Made by a program: the position numbers and the translations under genes | The notes under the pieces: generated by a model | The model's database searches: none | Seen by the model: only the letters and a program-made list of their open reading frames with translations | What the model was told of the DNA's origin: nothing | NCBI GenBank assembly: GCA_029582265.1 | Contig: CM055823.1 | Coordinates: 13,156,060 to 13,220,059, forward strand | Source: Zoroaster sp. YZ-2022 | Taxonomy: Eukaryota > Echinodermata > Asteroidea > Forcipulatida > Zoroasteridae | Reading direction: 5' to 3' | Length of the DNA: 64,000 bases | In this document: piece after piece, positions 1 to 31,446 of the stretch | Position numbering within the stretch: the first letter of the stretch is position 1 | How the letters are laid out: every line of letters begins with the position of its first letter

Positions 1-341
1 GTAGACTCAATGACTCAATGAGTAAAGATTCAATGAGTAAAGACTCAATGAGTAGACTCAATGAGTCAATGAGTAGACTCAATGACTCAATGAGTAAAGA
101 TGAGTAGACTCATTGAGTCATTGAGTAGACTCAATGACTCAATGAGTAAAGATTCAATGAGTAAAGACTCAATGAGTAGACTCAATGAGTCATTGAGTAG
201 ACTCAATGACTCAATGAGTAAAGATTCAATGAGTAAAGACTCAATGAGTAGACTCATTGAGTCATTGAGTAGACTCAATGACTCAATGAGTAAAGATTCA
301 ATGAGTAAAGACTCAGTGAGTAGACTCAATGAGTCAATGAG
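1..341. repeat. TGAGTCA-rich satellite block 1
   Basis: This is a tandem and partly inverted array of short units mixing ATGAGTAAAGACTCA and ATGAGTAGACTCA. Open frames on both strands (SMSRLNES-like peptides) are products of the repeat and not genes. The array runs off the left edge of the window. Its right flank (about 270-444) is repeated at about 1155-1329, so the block and flank were duplicated together. Confidence 0.95.
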
Positions 342-842
342 TTTTAAAACCAATATAAAAAACCATCTGTAAATATATTGATGTCAAAGATTGTTGTTGG
401 TGTTAAAATTATATTTAACAAATCATACTTGAATAGCTTCATTTGTTTTTATTTATTATTTTGTATTATTATTATTATTTGTTTTGGTAAAACATACAGT
501 TTCTGTCAAAAGAAAATACAGACATAATTAATTGTAAATAAATTGTCAATATTTTTTCAACATTACCTTTTAATTTCATTAAACTAACCGAATTGATGGA
601 GTAATACATGTACATTGTAACTTTTGATAAATGTTCCAACATTGAGAAGTTGAATAAAGCAGCCAAGAGCTGAGGTCATGAAAACAAGAAAAGTTTCCTC
701 GTATTATTTTTATTACAGTGTATTAGAGATTTTGCGTTGAATCAGGATGTTCGATTTCAAAATTATCCAAACCATATATTTAAGAAGCAAATATGTAGCA
801 TTGAGACAACCGTATCCACATTTATATATTTAAATTTTTTCT

Positions 843-949
843 CAAAATCACAAGGGGTAAGCATTGTATTTATATATTTTTTTTTTTGGTTTCCATCAAA
901 ATCACAAGGGGTAAGCATTGTATTTATTACTTTTTTTGGTTTCCATCAA
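843..949 (+). repeat. Two tandem copies of a ~57-bp unit
   Basis: The phrase CAAAATCACAAGGGGTAAGC, followed by a T-rich stretch and GGTTTCCATC, occurs twice in a row immediately before the second satellite block. It lies in otherwise plain AT-rich DNA (445-842) in which I see no gene. Confidence 0.8.
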
Positions 950-950
950 A

Positions 951-1329
951 ATGAGTAAAGATTCAATGAGTAAAGACTCAATGAGTAAAGACTCAATGAG
1001 TAAAGACTCAATGAGTAAAGACTCAATGAGTAAAGACTCAATGAGTAAAGACTCAATGAGTAATCTTTACTCATTGAGTCATTGAGTAGACTCAATGACT
1101 CAATGAGTAAACAATGAGTAAAGACTCAATGAGTAGACTCATTGAGTCATTGAGTAGACTCAATGACTCAATGAGTAAAGATTCAATGAGTAAAGACTCA
1201 GTGAGTAGACTCAATGAGTCAATGAGTTTTAAAACCAATATAAAAAACCATCTGTAAATATATTGATGTCAAAGATTGTTGTTGGTGTTAAAATTATATT
1301 TAACAAATCATACTTGAATAGCTTCATTT
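951..1329. repeat. TGAGTCA-rich satellite block 2 with duplicated flank
   Basis: This is a second block of the same satellite (951-1227). The flank at about 1155-1329 repeats 270-444 almost base for base, at an offset of 885 bp. That indicates a recent segmental duplication or unequal exchange. Confidence 0.9.
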
Positions 1330-1489
1330 TAAATCTAAGCAACAACATCGGCTCATATGTGTCCATTCTATTTTAAGACACTACATGTCTTATACGCTCC
1401 AATTTGGCACATTTCCAATTTGATGAGAAACGACCAAGACAGACGAATATCAATATGCATGCTGCGCTTGTGCACTACTCCCTCCACCA

Positions 1490-1880
1490 CACAAAACGCG
1501 CGCGCCAGGGAATCTTGCATTGGCAGTTTTGTGTGGAGGGAGTCACGCGCGCGCCAGGGAATCTTGCATTGAGGAGGATATATATATATATGTATATATA
1601 TATGTATATGTATATATGTATTATGTATTCTCCACCACACAAACTGATTTTGCGCGCGCCCAGACGTGTCTCATTGAGGAGGGAATTGAGGAGGTGTGGA
1701 GGGAGTCAACACGCGCTAAGTATTTTGTGAGGAGGGAGTAAGTATTTTGTGTGCAGTTTTGTGTGGAGGGAGTCACGCGCGCGCCCAGACGTGTCTCAAC
1801 CCGTATTTTGTGTGCAGCAAATCATTCCCCCTTTTGTGTGGAGGGAGTCACGCGCGCGCGCGCGCCCGCGCCCTTAGCCC
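1490..1880 (+). repeat. Interspersed GTGTGGAGGGAGTCACGCGC repeats
   Basis: Several copies of a GC-rich motif (TTTTGTGTGGAGGGAGTCAC followed by GCGCGCGCC) are scattered among AT microsatellite. An inverted copy begins at about 1480 (CTCCACCACACAAAACGCGC). Small frames here (IYIYVYI-type) are repeat products. The region is probably the remains of a non-autonomous element, class unknown. Confidence 0.75.
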
Positions 1881-1889
1881 AAATTTTGT

Positions 1890-2000
1890 GTGCCGCATTA
1901 CGTACCCGGTTTGTGGAGCGTTGTGTGCAGTTTTTGTTCGGTGGCAAGATCCACAAAAACTGCACACAACGCTCCACAAACCGGGTACGTAATGCGGCAC
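1890..2000. repeat. Perfect 47-bp inverted repeat (hairpin)
   Basis: The left arm (1890-1936) starts GTGCCGCATTACGTACCCGG. The right arm (1954-2000) is its exact reverse complement, with a 17-nt spacer. The lack of any mismatch indicates a young foldback structure or active gene conversion between the arms. Confidence 0.95.
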
Positions 2001-2218
2001 ATATACTACTCCCGCACTTACTCAAGGGATTGTTTCACATGCATGACTAAAATTCCCATTATGACCACACACAAAGAAATCGGGCTGTCATTTGATACCA
2101 GAAAGGGGACCGGAAAGGGGTTTGGGTCCGGCATCAGCCAATTTTTCTTTGCTTGCTTTCGTTTATATAATATTTCAGGTCAGTTTCTTCATATATATAT
2201 ATTTATTCTGTGTACAAC

Positions 2219-2345
2219 CACGTAAAAGGCTTTTGTCCCGTTGTGTGATCCCCGCTACTGCCGTTACCCAGGTTGTTTGCATCTGACTGGGGCTTGATCC
2301 CTGGCTACTCGGCAGATATGGTTTGGCCTCTGACCTGGCCCCATA
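2219..2345 (+). repeat. Dispersed repeat, copy A
   Basis: A segment of about 115 bp running from AAAAGGCTTTTGTCCCGTTG to GGTTTGGCCTCTGACCTG recurs in the same orientation at 7666-7790. Both copies lie next to long AT microsatellites, so the AT tract may belong to the mobile unit. Confidence 0.9.
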
Positions 2346-2392
2346 GAACAATAGATAATTGTCATCAGCCAATGTTTCTTTGCTCGATTCCC

Positions 2393-2393
<1 letters not shown>

Positions 2394-2448
<55 letters not shown>
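2394..2448. repeat. (AT)n microsatellite
   Basis: A pure AT dinucleotide run of about 55 bp. Open frames that read IYIYIY through it are not genes. Confidence 0.97.
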
Positions 2449-2451
<3 letters not shown>

Positions 2452-2472
2452 CAGTATTATATTCGATATTAA

Positions 2473-2640
2473 GTAAGACTAATTGCGGTGACACCATGTG
2501 AAATTCTCAATTGAGTAGTAATTAGTTCTGAAAAGAACTGGAGGTACAATTCGACGTTTCGATCAGTGTGCTCTGATCGTCCTCAGGAGAAACATTCATT
2601 CTCCTGAGGACGATGAGAGCACACTGATCGAAACGTCATG
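2473..2640. mobile_element. Penelope-like element terminus, palindromic pair
   Basis: The stretch from GTAAGACTAATTGCGGTGAC to about 2591 matches copies at 5067-5190 and 57326-57446. On the minus strand it carries CTGAGGA, a GATC stem, then GAAACGTC, the layout of the minimal hammerhead-type motifs known from Penelope-like element termini. Directly beside it (2599-2637) lies an inverted copy of the last 39 nt, with one stem base changed. Confidence 0.7.
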
Positions 2641-2908
2641 TTTTCGGTAAAGGAGATCCGCCCCATTCATGTCGTACAAGCCCTTTATCCTCTTTTGCCC
2701 CTTTGCAGTTACTACATGCTCACAGTATCTCATGTAACGGTCCAGGGAACTTGCGGCACTAATATGTCCTGTTCGTTGTCCGATACGCTAGAAGTACGTT
2801 ATTTTCAGAAAAAACTCTCCCCGATAGCTGTTTACACTGCTTGGTAAGAGCTGGTTGCATGTAAGACGCCCTCAATAGGTTGTGCGCAGAGCGGATTAGT
2901 ATGCACTT

Positions 2909-3253
2909 ATGAATAACTTTACCCTGAAAATACCCTGAAAATCTGTTTTACTGTGAAATAAATAGTTCACGACAATTTCATGACGACACAACACCGTGAA
3001 ATTGCCATGAAATACTCTTGGAATTCCTTCGCCGTGAAAACGCTGTGAAAATGCCATGAACTTCTCGTGGCAGTTTTGGGGCAGCTCATTAATTCGCGAG
3101 AGCACCATGAATTAGCCGTGAAATCACCGTGGACATTATTGTCAATATCTGAGAGGAAGAGACACTGTGAAATTGAAGTGAAATTTATACGGTGAACTGT
3201 TATTTCAAGGCAAAAACGGATTTACAGAGTATTTTCAAGGTGAAGTTGTTCAT
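2909..3253. mobile_element. Foldback/MITE-like element
   Basis: The left end (ATGAATAACTTTACCCTGAA) and the right end (…TTTTCAAGGTGAAGTTGTTCAT) are imperfect inverted copies over about 60 bp. The interior is rich in GTGAAATTGCCATGAAAT-type repeats. No transposase is visible. The signal-peptide-like frame at 3192-3428 begins inside this element, so I did not call it a gene. Confidence 0.7.
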
Positions 3254-3882
3254 AGTGATAGGAGCATTGATATTGTCTGTAATCCAATATGGGAGGGCAT
3301 ACATCGGTGATAATGGAAAGATCTTGAACAATGTGGAAGTGAGCGGGACTTTGAACAACAAAAATATGATGGGTTTATTATTTTTCGTCTCTGTCTTCGA
3401 CAGTTTTCATATCATTTTAAACTTATAATAAATAACCATGAGACACGATATTGTACACTCAGTTATATTGTTTTTAATCTCATTTGCATGTACATGATTT
3501 CAAAATAACTATTAATAATATAAAATAATATTATCAAAACATTTGATGTAAGTAGATGATGGTACTTTTACCAAACATCATGAAAAATCATTCCGAATCT
3601 GGCATGCTGAAATTATTGTAAAACATTTGAAATGGATCAAAGTATTGATCCATTTATGCACTTATACAAACTAATACCTATTTATCAAACTGTTTGTCTT
3701 TGCTTTTAAATAGTCAGGAAGATATGCCCAATAGGGGAACCATTGGGTGACAACGACACCTTCTGCACGGGACAATGAGCAGCGTGGATGAACACTGCTG
3801 TTCAATGCAGTTTAAAAAAAACATTTTATAGTATGTACTATAAAAAATATATATAGGATTCTCGCCAGCCAATCGACATCGG
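3254..3882. other. No gene seen
   Basis: AT-rich DNA with no recognisable exon, RNA gene or repeat. A hydrophobic frame crosses 3240-3330, but I could not connect it to the downstream exons by splice phase. Confidence 0.5.
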
Positions 3883-4055
3883 GCAAGCTCGGTGGTCGAG
3901 AGGTTAAGACGTCTGCATTAGTAAGCAGGAGGTCGTGGGTTCGAATCCCGCCGGAGTCGCCTGTGAGATTCTTCCACAGACACTCGGAGAGCATTGAGTG
4001 TACAGTGCTATGCGCACGTCGATGTAGGGCAAAATTAAATAAATCAAATCAATAG
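3883..4055 (+). mobile_element. tRNA-derived SINE
   Basis: The tRNA-like head contains an A-box-like sequence (TGGTCGAGAGG) and a B box (GGTTCGAATCC) about 45 nt apart. It is followed by an unrelated body and an AAATTAAATAAATCAAATCAA tail. The acceptor ends do not pair well enough for a working tRNA. The minus-strand frame reading GIRTHDLLLTNADVLTSRPP is the familiar spurious translation of such SINEs. Confidence 0.85.
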
Positions 4056-4852
4056 TATGTACTGTAATAGCACTGTGAAGATTTCAAGTGCATCACTCAG
4101 GTTTTACGTGGACGCAGTCAATTAAAATGATTTAAACTTAAGTTAAATATCTTGAACAAACGTTCAAACAAAACAAATCTGAATTGTTTGTTCAGATTTT
4201 GTTATATACCCTACCAGGCCCGGGGAACTCAATGTGCCCCCATGATATTTTTTAAACGCTTTGTCTGATCGCCCTTAAATTTTCCACATTTCTTTGCCAA
4301 AATCAACAATAATGTGTACTCATGGTCCCATGGCAACCGTTTATTTCGATTAAGTCCAATTGAATTTCCACTTTTTGTTAAATATACTTGATTTTTGATC
4401 CTACATTTAATAACTTGTGTTTGGTTTGTTGTCAACTTTTAATTTGACAACTTTGAGTCATGTGACCACTTTCAATGCAATCTGGGAATCCAATAAGACC
4501 TTTATGTTTAAATGCAATCTCTTATATTTTGTCCCGAAATTATGATTTTTTTTAAGTTTAAATATTTATTTGCTCAATATATACACTTATGACATTAATA
4601 GTACAATGGATGTTATTATATCTGCCTCTAAAAAATCATGTTTTGACCCAACATGTTGGTTATAGCGGTGTAAGTGACGTCACATTGTTCCTTGTACTGC
4701 AGACAACATTTGTGCCAAGTGCTTGGGCAACGGATGGAAAACCTTTATAGTGCCCCCTAATTGTGACCTATGGAAGTTTTCATGGGTTCAATCGATAGAT
4801 TGTATTGAACTGAACGTACCTACAAAGTTTCATGAAAATCGGCAGAAGAATA
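4056..4852. other. No gene seen
   Basis: AT-rich sequence, probably 5' flank or first intron of the plus-strand fibrinogen-related gene. No signal-peptide exon that fits the required phase was found. Confidence 0.45.
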
Positions 4853-4978
4853 CAGGGCCCAATTTCATGGCGCTGCTCACCACAGAATTCTGCGCTTACG
4901 GCGCCATAAAAAGCGTGTGATTCTATGCGCCGTAAGCTCAGAATTCCGCAGTAAGCAGTACCATGAAATTGGGCCCTG
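4853..4978. mobile_element. Short foldback element
   Basis: The left end CAGGGCCCAATTTCATGG and the right end CCATGAAATTGGGCCCTG are exact inverses. The interior arms (AGAATTCTGCGCTTACGGCG versus CGCCGTAAGCTCAGAATTCC) also pair, so nearly the whole 126 bp can fold into one hairpin. Confidence 0.9.
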
Positions 4979-5029
4979 AAAGTATGGAGGGGCGAAAAAA
5001 CCGAAGCTTGATAGGTTTAATTCATGATT

Positions 5030-5190
5030 AGGTAAAACTTGTAGCTTTGCATGGTGAGGATGATAAGTAAGACTAATTGCGGTGACACCATGTGGAATCT
5101 CAATTGAGTAGTAATTAGTTCTGAAAAGAACTGGTGGTACAACTCGACGTTTCGATCAGTATGCTCTGATCGTCCTCAGGAGAATCTAGC
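5030..5190 (-). mobile_element. Penelope-like element terminus, copy 2
   Basis: This matches 2473-2591 and 57326-57446, including the preceding GTAAAACTTGTAGCTTTGCA shared with the 57-kb copy. The minus strand has CTGAGGAC, a 6-7 bp GATCAG/CTGATC stem, then GAAACGTC (5146-5184), resembling a hammerhead core with one extra base. It ends about 120 bp before the first recognised exon of the fibrinogen-related gene. Confidence 0.75.
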
Positions 5191-5312
5191 ACGGCATTCA
5201 TGATTGTTATATCAGCCCTTACTAAAAGGTATGAAAACTTTTACAGACAAAAACAGGATATGCCAGCTCTACGTGATGTAATATGCTAATATTACTATAT
5301 TATAAATTACAG

Positions 5313-25699
<20,387 letters not shown>

Positions 25700-28238
25700 T
25701 TAGGCATAGGCCTATATCGAATAGAGAACAAGGATCCAATGTCGTGTGTATACACTACCTGACAACAAGTCATGTCACTCGTGTAGGCCTACGTCTCTCT
25801 AAAATCGTTATCAAAACGTTTGGGAAGAGGCTTATCAATGTTCTATATCAAGAAATGTACAGTTGTTATTCTGTTCTAGTTAAATTTACAGTCAAGTGAC
25901 GTCATCAAAGTTTTACCATTAGAATGTGTACAAAATGTGCTGTGTTTACTCTGTCTTATAGCAATCTTGTAATAGATAGGCCTATTTTTAATTATGCAAG
26001 TGATACTCTCTTTTTGAATATAGCCGCTTGAAGTATAGGTTTTCCCAGTCATTTTCGGCAAATAAGAAGCCTATTTAAACACCGCGTCATTCTGTTTCGC
26101 GCGAAATTGAATACTGCTCAAAATCATCATTCCATTTCGTTTTAGAGGAGGCAATAGTACTCTTGCGTCATGCGATTTAAACAAAATAACCATCCAATTT
26201 AATTCGCTTGAACAGCGTTCAAATTCGCAGGAGCTTTTCGCGGCGCGTATTTGGTCATTCAAATTCATTATTGGGCAGGCATTTGTGAAATCTGTACAAC
26301 TTAAACTTCGTTGAACTTTAGTTTCCTATAGATTTTTAAAGGTTCACTAATGATTGAATTGACAATGAGAAACCAGGATAAAAAATCATAAAGACACACT
26401 CAAACAATAAAACAAGTTATAATGAAACAGTCTAATGGAACATAAATGTTTCAATAACGCATTACAGAATTAGGCCCAGGTCAGAAAACTAATAAAGATT
26501 CTAATCAAGAATGAACAAAACAAAGTAAGACTGATTGGCCCTATATAAAGTGTACGAGAAACGCACATGAATAAAGAGTAAACATATGAAACGTATTCTG
26601 TTGTCTTTTTTGCATTTGTTTCTCGTATTTTTTTCTTTTTTTAATTCTCATTGTGCCAAATTGATTGCCTTTATACGAAAATGAAAGTAACATTAGTGAA
26701 AATCTCTAGTCGAACCAACTCTGGTAAATTGGATGAAGAATGTGCATTACTAAAACGAACGACGTATATGCTAAATTTAATATTAATGCCACATGAATTT
26801 GCATGACTGAACAGGAAATTGAATGCTTGAATTCTTAATTTGAAACAGTAACAACTGGAGAGGAAAAATCGCTTTAATGTGAACGTATGAAAGTGAAATT
26901 GGCTGCATATTTACCAAAATAGACTGGGAAAACTTATATCACAACACAGCACAAATATTTTTATATTTTTTAATCATGAGACCTCCACAAAAGCATACAA
27001 GCAACATCAGACAGCGGCCTCGTTTGCACAAATATAGTTATCATTTGCATAAATACAAATTTATTCGACACACATTCCAAAATATACTGACGGACCAACC
27101 AGGCGAGATGGATGGTTTGGCAATCGCTACACAGAAATGGTCTGACCAGGTATAGGCCTATGTTCATTTTACTGCTTTCTCACCAGAATATAAACAAGTT
27201 TCTAACACTAACAATTAACATTTATATTATGAATCGACGTGTTGTCGTTATTGAGCACAACATTTGTTTGACGGCATCTCTGTTCAGGCAATTTCTATTC
27301 AAAAATTAAGGATTAAATTTAAAATAAATATTAGCCCACCTATACTATAGCTGCAATTTGGTGGCAGGTAGTTAGCTATAGAAGTCAAAATCAGTCAACT
27401 GCATGTTTTGAACAAAATGTGCACACATGGGCATTTTTGACTGGTTTTTACTGTCATTTTGACCACCAAACAATGCTTTTACCAGTCAAAAACGGTCGAC
27501 TCATTTTAACCTGTAAATGTACTTACATACTACACGTAAGGTTTAACAGTGTTCGACTTTTAAGTGAACTTGGCAAGTATATCAACTGATTTTGACCCTT
27601 GCAGTCACAGGAGGGTTAATGAAATGTATTTACTGGGCTGTTGTACTATTGTACAACATTATCATGTTAAACAATAGACTATTTTACCGAGTTAAAATTA
27701 TTGTATGAATAGTGTTAGGTTGATTACAGTATATGTAAGTTTAACGGAAGCAAATGTTATTGGTTTAATACCCGGGTACACTCTTATTCTGTTTTAGTAC
27801 GTGAATGAGCTCATTGAAATTCTCACATGGTAGCCTAATTATCGCCATAGAGGCTTGATGTAATTCAATATTATAACACAATGTATGAACCGTGTTAGAC
27901 TTTAAATGACTTTTAAAAAACACAAAAACAAAATATGACAAATATAAATAATGGAACAATCATGTATAAATGCCCTGATATACGGTAATTCTGTACAAGC
28001 CCGAATATTCCGTTTTCTCATTATATTACTCTTGTGAATCCTCAAGGTCAAGTAACGTGCTATATTAATACATTATATTATTAATTAAGCGTGGTATTTT
28101 TTGTAATTCATTGACACAGCTTATAATTACTACAGCAGTTTTCTTCCGATTGTACCTTTATACCCCCAATAGTTTAATTGTATCTGCGAAACGCTACTGA
28201 GAACCATTAAACTTGGTGACTCTTAGGCCAAAAAAAAA
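25700..28238. other. No gene seen
   Basis: AT-rich intergenic or 3' UTR DNA. All small frames are short and lack family resemblance. No repeat structure stands out. Confidence 0.45.
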
Positions 28239-29897
28239 GTCTCTGGTTTCTGGTCTGCGCGCGCGTCGCTTCAGAACCGCGCGTTTAAATTTATTTTATT
28301 TTATTTTTTAGGTGTTTGCGTGCGACAGCGCAAACACTTCTTGATATTGTTGGTGTTTTGTTTTTTTTGTTCGTGCGACAGGGCGACCACCTCTTGAAAT
28401 TGTTCGTATTTAGGTGTTCGCGTTGTCGCGCGATCACCTCTTGAAATTATTCGGGTTTGTTTTCCCTCTCCTTCTCGATGAGACTTCAAACTTGGCACAT
28501 ACTTAGACCAAAACATGTAGTTGTCTATAAAGTTATGACATATAGTTTCAAATAAAGTTGTGACGTCATGGTGACGTCATCAGATATCGAAATACCCTAA
28601 CATCAAATTTTAATATTTCAAAAAATCATATCTCATGTATTACAAAAGATATTTACACAATCTTTGCATCATCTTACAGATCTTGAATTATGTGACATTT
28701 CGTATACAAACAGGACCCCAATCTGACCTCTCCTTCCGGTCGAAACCGGAAGTGAAAAAATATTCTGAAGCACTTTTATAGGGTCTGCAGCCAACATGAC
28801 ATGGTATTTGGACATTAGTATGTGTTGAATTTGAACTTCCTGTTTAGACCGGAAGTAAGGTCAGATCAGGTGATTTGAAGGTCATATATATGACAATAAA
28901 ACTTCCTCATGATCATGAAAAATAACGTTAGTACCTGCTTTGGTTCAATATCTGAGATTGGAAAATAATCTCTTTTTAAAAATGCCGGTGGGGGCGCTCT
29001 GAACACCTTGTGTTCTATTAAACACTTGATCTCTAGTTTTTAGGTGTTCGTGCGATAGCGCGAACACCTTGAAATTGTTGAATTATGTGACATGCCTCAG
29101 ACCATACAGCAAGGACCAGAAATACTGAACGTGGGGCGTTTGTGCATGTATGTGCATATAATTATACACGACGGTCTTCGGCCACACGCTGTTTCTTACG
29201 TAACACGCTTGGCAATACAATGCACGAGACTGTCGGGGTTGACTGTGGACATTGAATACCGCCCTCTCATGTCATATGGCGCATATTCACCGTGCTGTTA
29301 GTTAATATTAATTTGGAAGAATATCCGTTATTATGGCAGCACATAGCAGCTGTGTACAAGCTTAAAGATTAGTTTGGAAAGTCATCCTACTCTACGTCGC
29401 ATATTCACCGTCTTGTTATAGTTATGATTAAATTTCAAGAATATCCGTTTTATGGCAGCAGCAGATAGCTATTTTCAAGCTATGAGTTTGGAAAGGGGAA
29501 TGAAATATCTAACATTAATCTCAAAGAAATTATGTAGCTTTCCGGGCATATACCGGAAATTTAAATTTAACATATTGTTTAACAAAATTGTTGTGTCTTT
29601 TGAAGCAGAAATTGATGTTATAATACAACATTTTAGATATTTAAAAAAAAATTATTGTGACGTCGTTAGTGATAATTTGATTGAACCGGAAGTTCACGCG
29701 AACGCACACAAAACCCAAAACCCAAAACCTAAAACCCAAAACCTAATACCCAAAACCCCAAAACCTAAAACCCAAAACCCCAAAACAAAAAACAAAAAAC
29801 AAAAAAACAAAAACCCAAAACCAATACAAATACAAATACAAATAAAGTGCGTCACCGCAGCGATTTGAAGCCGACCGATGACCAGAAAGCGGAGACT
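28239..29897. mobile_element. Composite element bounded by AGTCTC…GAGACT inverted ends
   Basis: The left end AGTCTCTGGTTTCTGGTC and the right end GACCAGAAAGCGGAGACT are near-perfect inverses. A second right-end copy lies at about 39345-39392 (TGACCAGAAACCGGAGACT). Inside are three hairpins of the AGGTGTTYGCGCGACAGCGC type (28310-28337, 28412-28439, 29042-29069), CTTCCGGTCGAAACCGGAAG, and a degenerate CCCAAAACCTAAAACCC tract (29707-29790). No transposase frame is seen. Confidence 0.65.
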
Positions 29898-30730
29898 TTG
29901 ATATGGGGTGAAGAAGGCTGTTTGAGTAAATCGCACTGAATTTATTTCCGCTGCTCATTTGTTAATACATATATATAAATACAAATGTTTCATACGTTTT
30001 ATTTGTGACCAACTATTAAATTTAGAGTTTAGAATTTAGTACGCAAATAAGATGGCCAACTGGCCAACTGTTTTTGATTAAACTTTATGAAAACGGGTGA
30101 AACACCACTTAGCCATGCTCCAAACAAAATATTGATCCCTTCTGAAAGATGTTTTTAAGATTAACAATCTTATTAAACATTGAAGTTTTATAACAATAAA
30201 GCAACTGGTCTGAGAAGATATTGAGAGGCACAAGTTGGTCACCCACAGGTCTACGAGTATTCACAAAACCCATACATCATAGGGTTTACATTCTTAGTGA
30301 TTTTTGTTTTCGCTAATAAAAAAAAATGTTTGCAACAATGCTTTTACGAGTATGCTCTCTCTTTGAAAATTGGAAAGAGTTTTCTTTCCAGTAAACTTAT
30401 TGGCAATAATGTAACTTTTCTTGGAAAGTAATATCTTTGCAATCATCAGCATTACACAGGAAATATGTAAACAGTTACAGGAAATGTGTAAATAAAAATT
30501 GTAACATTTGGTTATTTTTAATTACAAACTGTATTAAAATTAATAGGAACATTTAATACTATATTTGATATTACTTAAATCTTGATTTATTAAGTGATTT
30601 TATGGTATATATTATATTATTTACATGTTAATATTGTACATTATGGGTTGATCCATGGTGCCTGAAAAGAGCGGAATACGTCAACCAAAAGGGATGTTTT
30701 TGTTTAATGATTGTCTTATATTAAATGGGC
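29898..30730. other. No gene seen
   Basis: AT-rich DNA without recognisable features. Confidence 0.5.
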
Positions 30731-31446
30731 ATGGTATATCCACCATTCACCAATGCGGCACATACACCCATCACAACTTCTAAGTTCCCCCAAATATTTG
30801 TTTAGAATATCTCAACAAGTATTGCATGAATTTTTAAAAAATTCTAAAAGCAAATGACAGAATGACATGTTCTACGCAGCTCGTAATGAAATGGTTGAAA
30901 TTCAATCATGCATGCACAATTGACAGTTATTTGAATGAAAATTCAGCTGAAAAAAAAGTTGCAGTACAAAGCATTGCTTCAAGGGCATGTTACACATGTA
31001 GTTTTCTGTAAGAACTCATGCATCAATAACAATGGTATTGATGGCTGTTTCATAATAAGAAAAGAATATTCAAAGAGCAACATGCAACATGCATGTCCAT
31101 TGTTGTAGAAGGGTAGAGCAAGAGTTTAATATGGAATTTGTCCTCCATTATTCTCCATAACCGAGTTCTTACAGAAAACTACATGTGTAACATGCCCTTG
31201 AAGCAATGCTTTGTACTGCAACTTTTTTTCAGCTGAATTTTCATTCAAATCACTGTAAATTGTGCATGCATGATTGAATTTCAACCATTTCATTACGAGC
31301 ATGTTCTAACATGTCATTCTGTCATTTGCTTTTTGAATTTTTAAAATTCATGCAATACTTGTTGAGATATTCTAAACAAATATTAGGGGGAACTTAGAAG
31401 TTGTGATGGGTGTATGTGCCGCATTGGTGAATGGTGGATATACCAT
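30731..31446. mobile_element. Foldback element with ~285-bp arms
   Basis: The left arm 30731-31018 begins ATGGTATATCCACCATTCAC. The right arm 31163-31446 is its inverse with only a few percent difference, around a 144-bp centre. The arms share features such as GTTACACATGTAGTTTTCTG and CATTGCTTCAAGGGCATG. There is no coding capacity. Confidence 0.93.

Noticed and set aside
87..372. Repetitive frames on both strands at the window start
   Set aside because: Pure translations of the TGAGTCA satellite, open on both strands at once.
3192..3428. Hydrophobic N-terminus as the missing signal-peptide exon of the fibrinogen-related gene
   Set aside because: The ATG lies inside a foldback element, and the best donor (GTGAGC near 3340) is in phase 0, while exon 'a' needs phase 1.
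3883..3960. Candidate functional tRNA gene
   Set aside because: A and B boxes are present, but the acceptor arm does not pair and a SINE body and tail follow.
29694..29958. Telomere-like CCCAAAACCTAAAACCC tract as an interstitial telomere
   Set aside because: Too degenerate, A-rich, and located inside a transposon-like element; frames through it (GFWVLGFGVLG) are repeat products.
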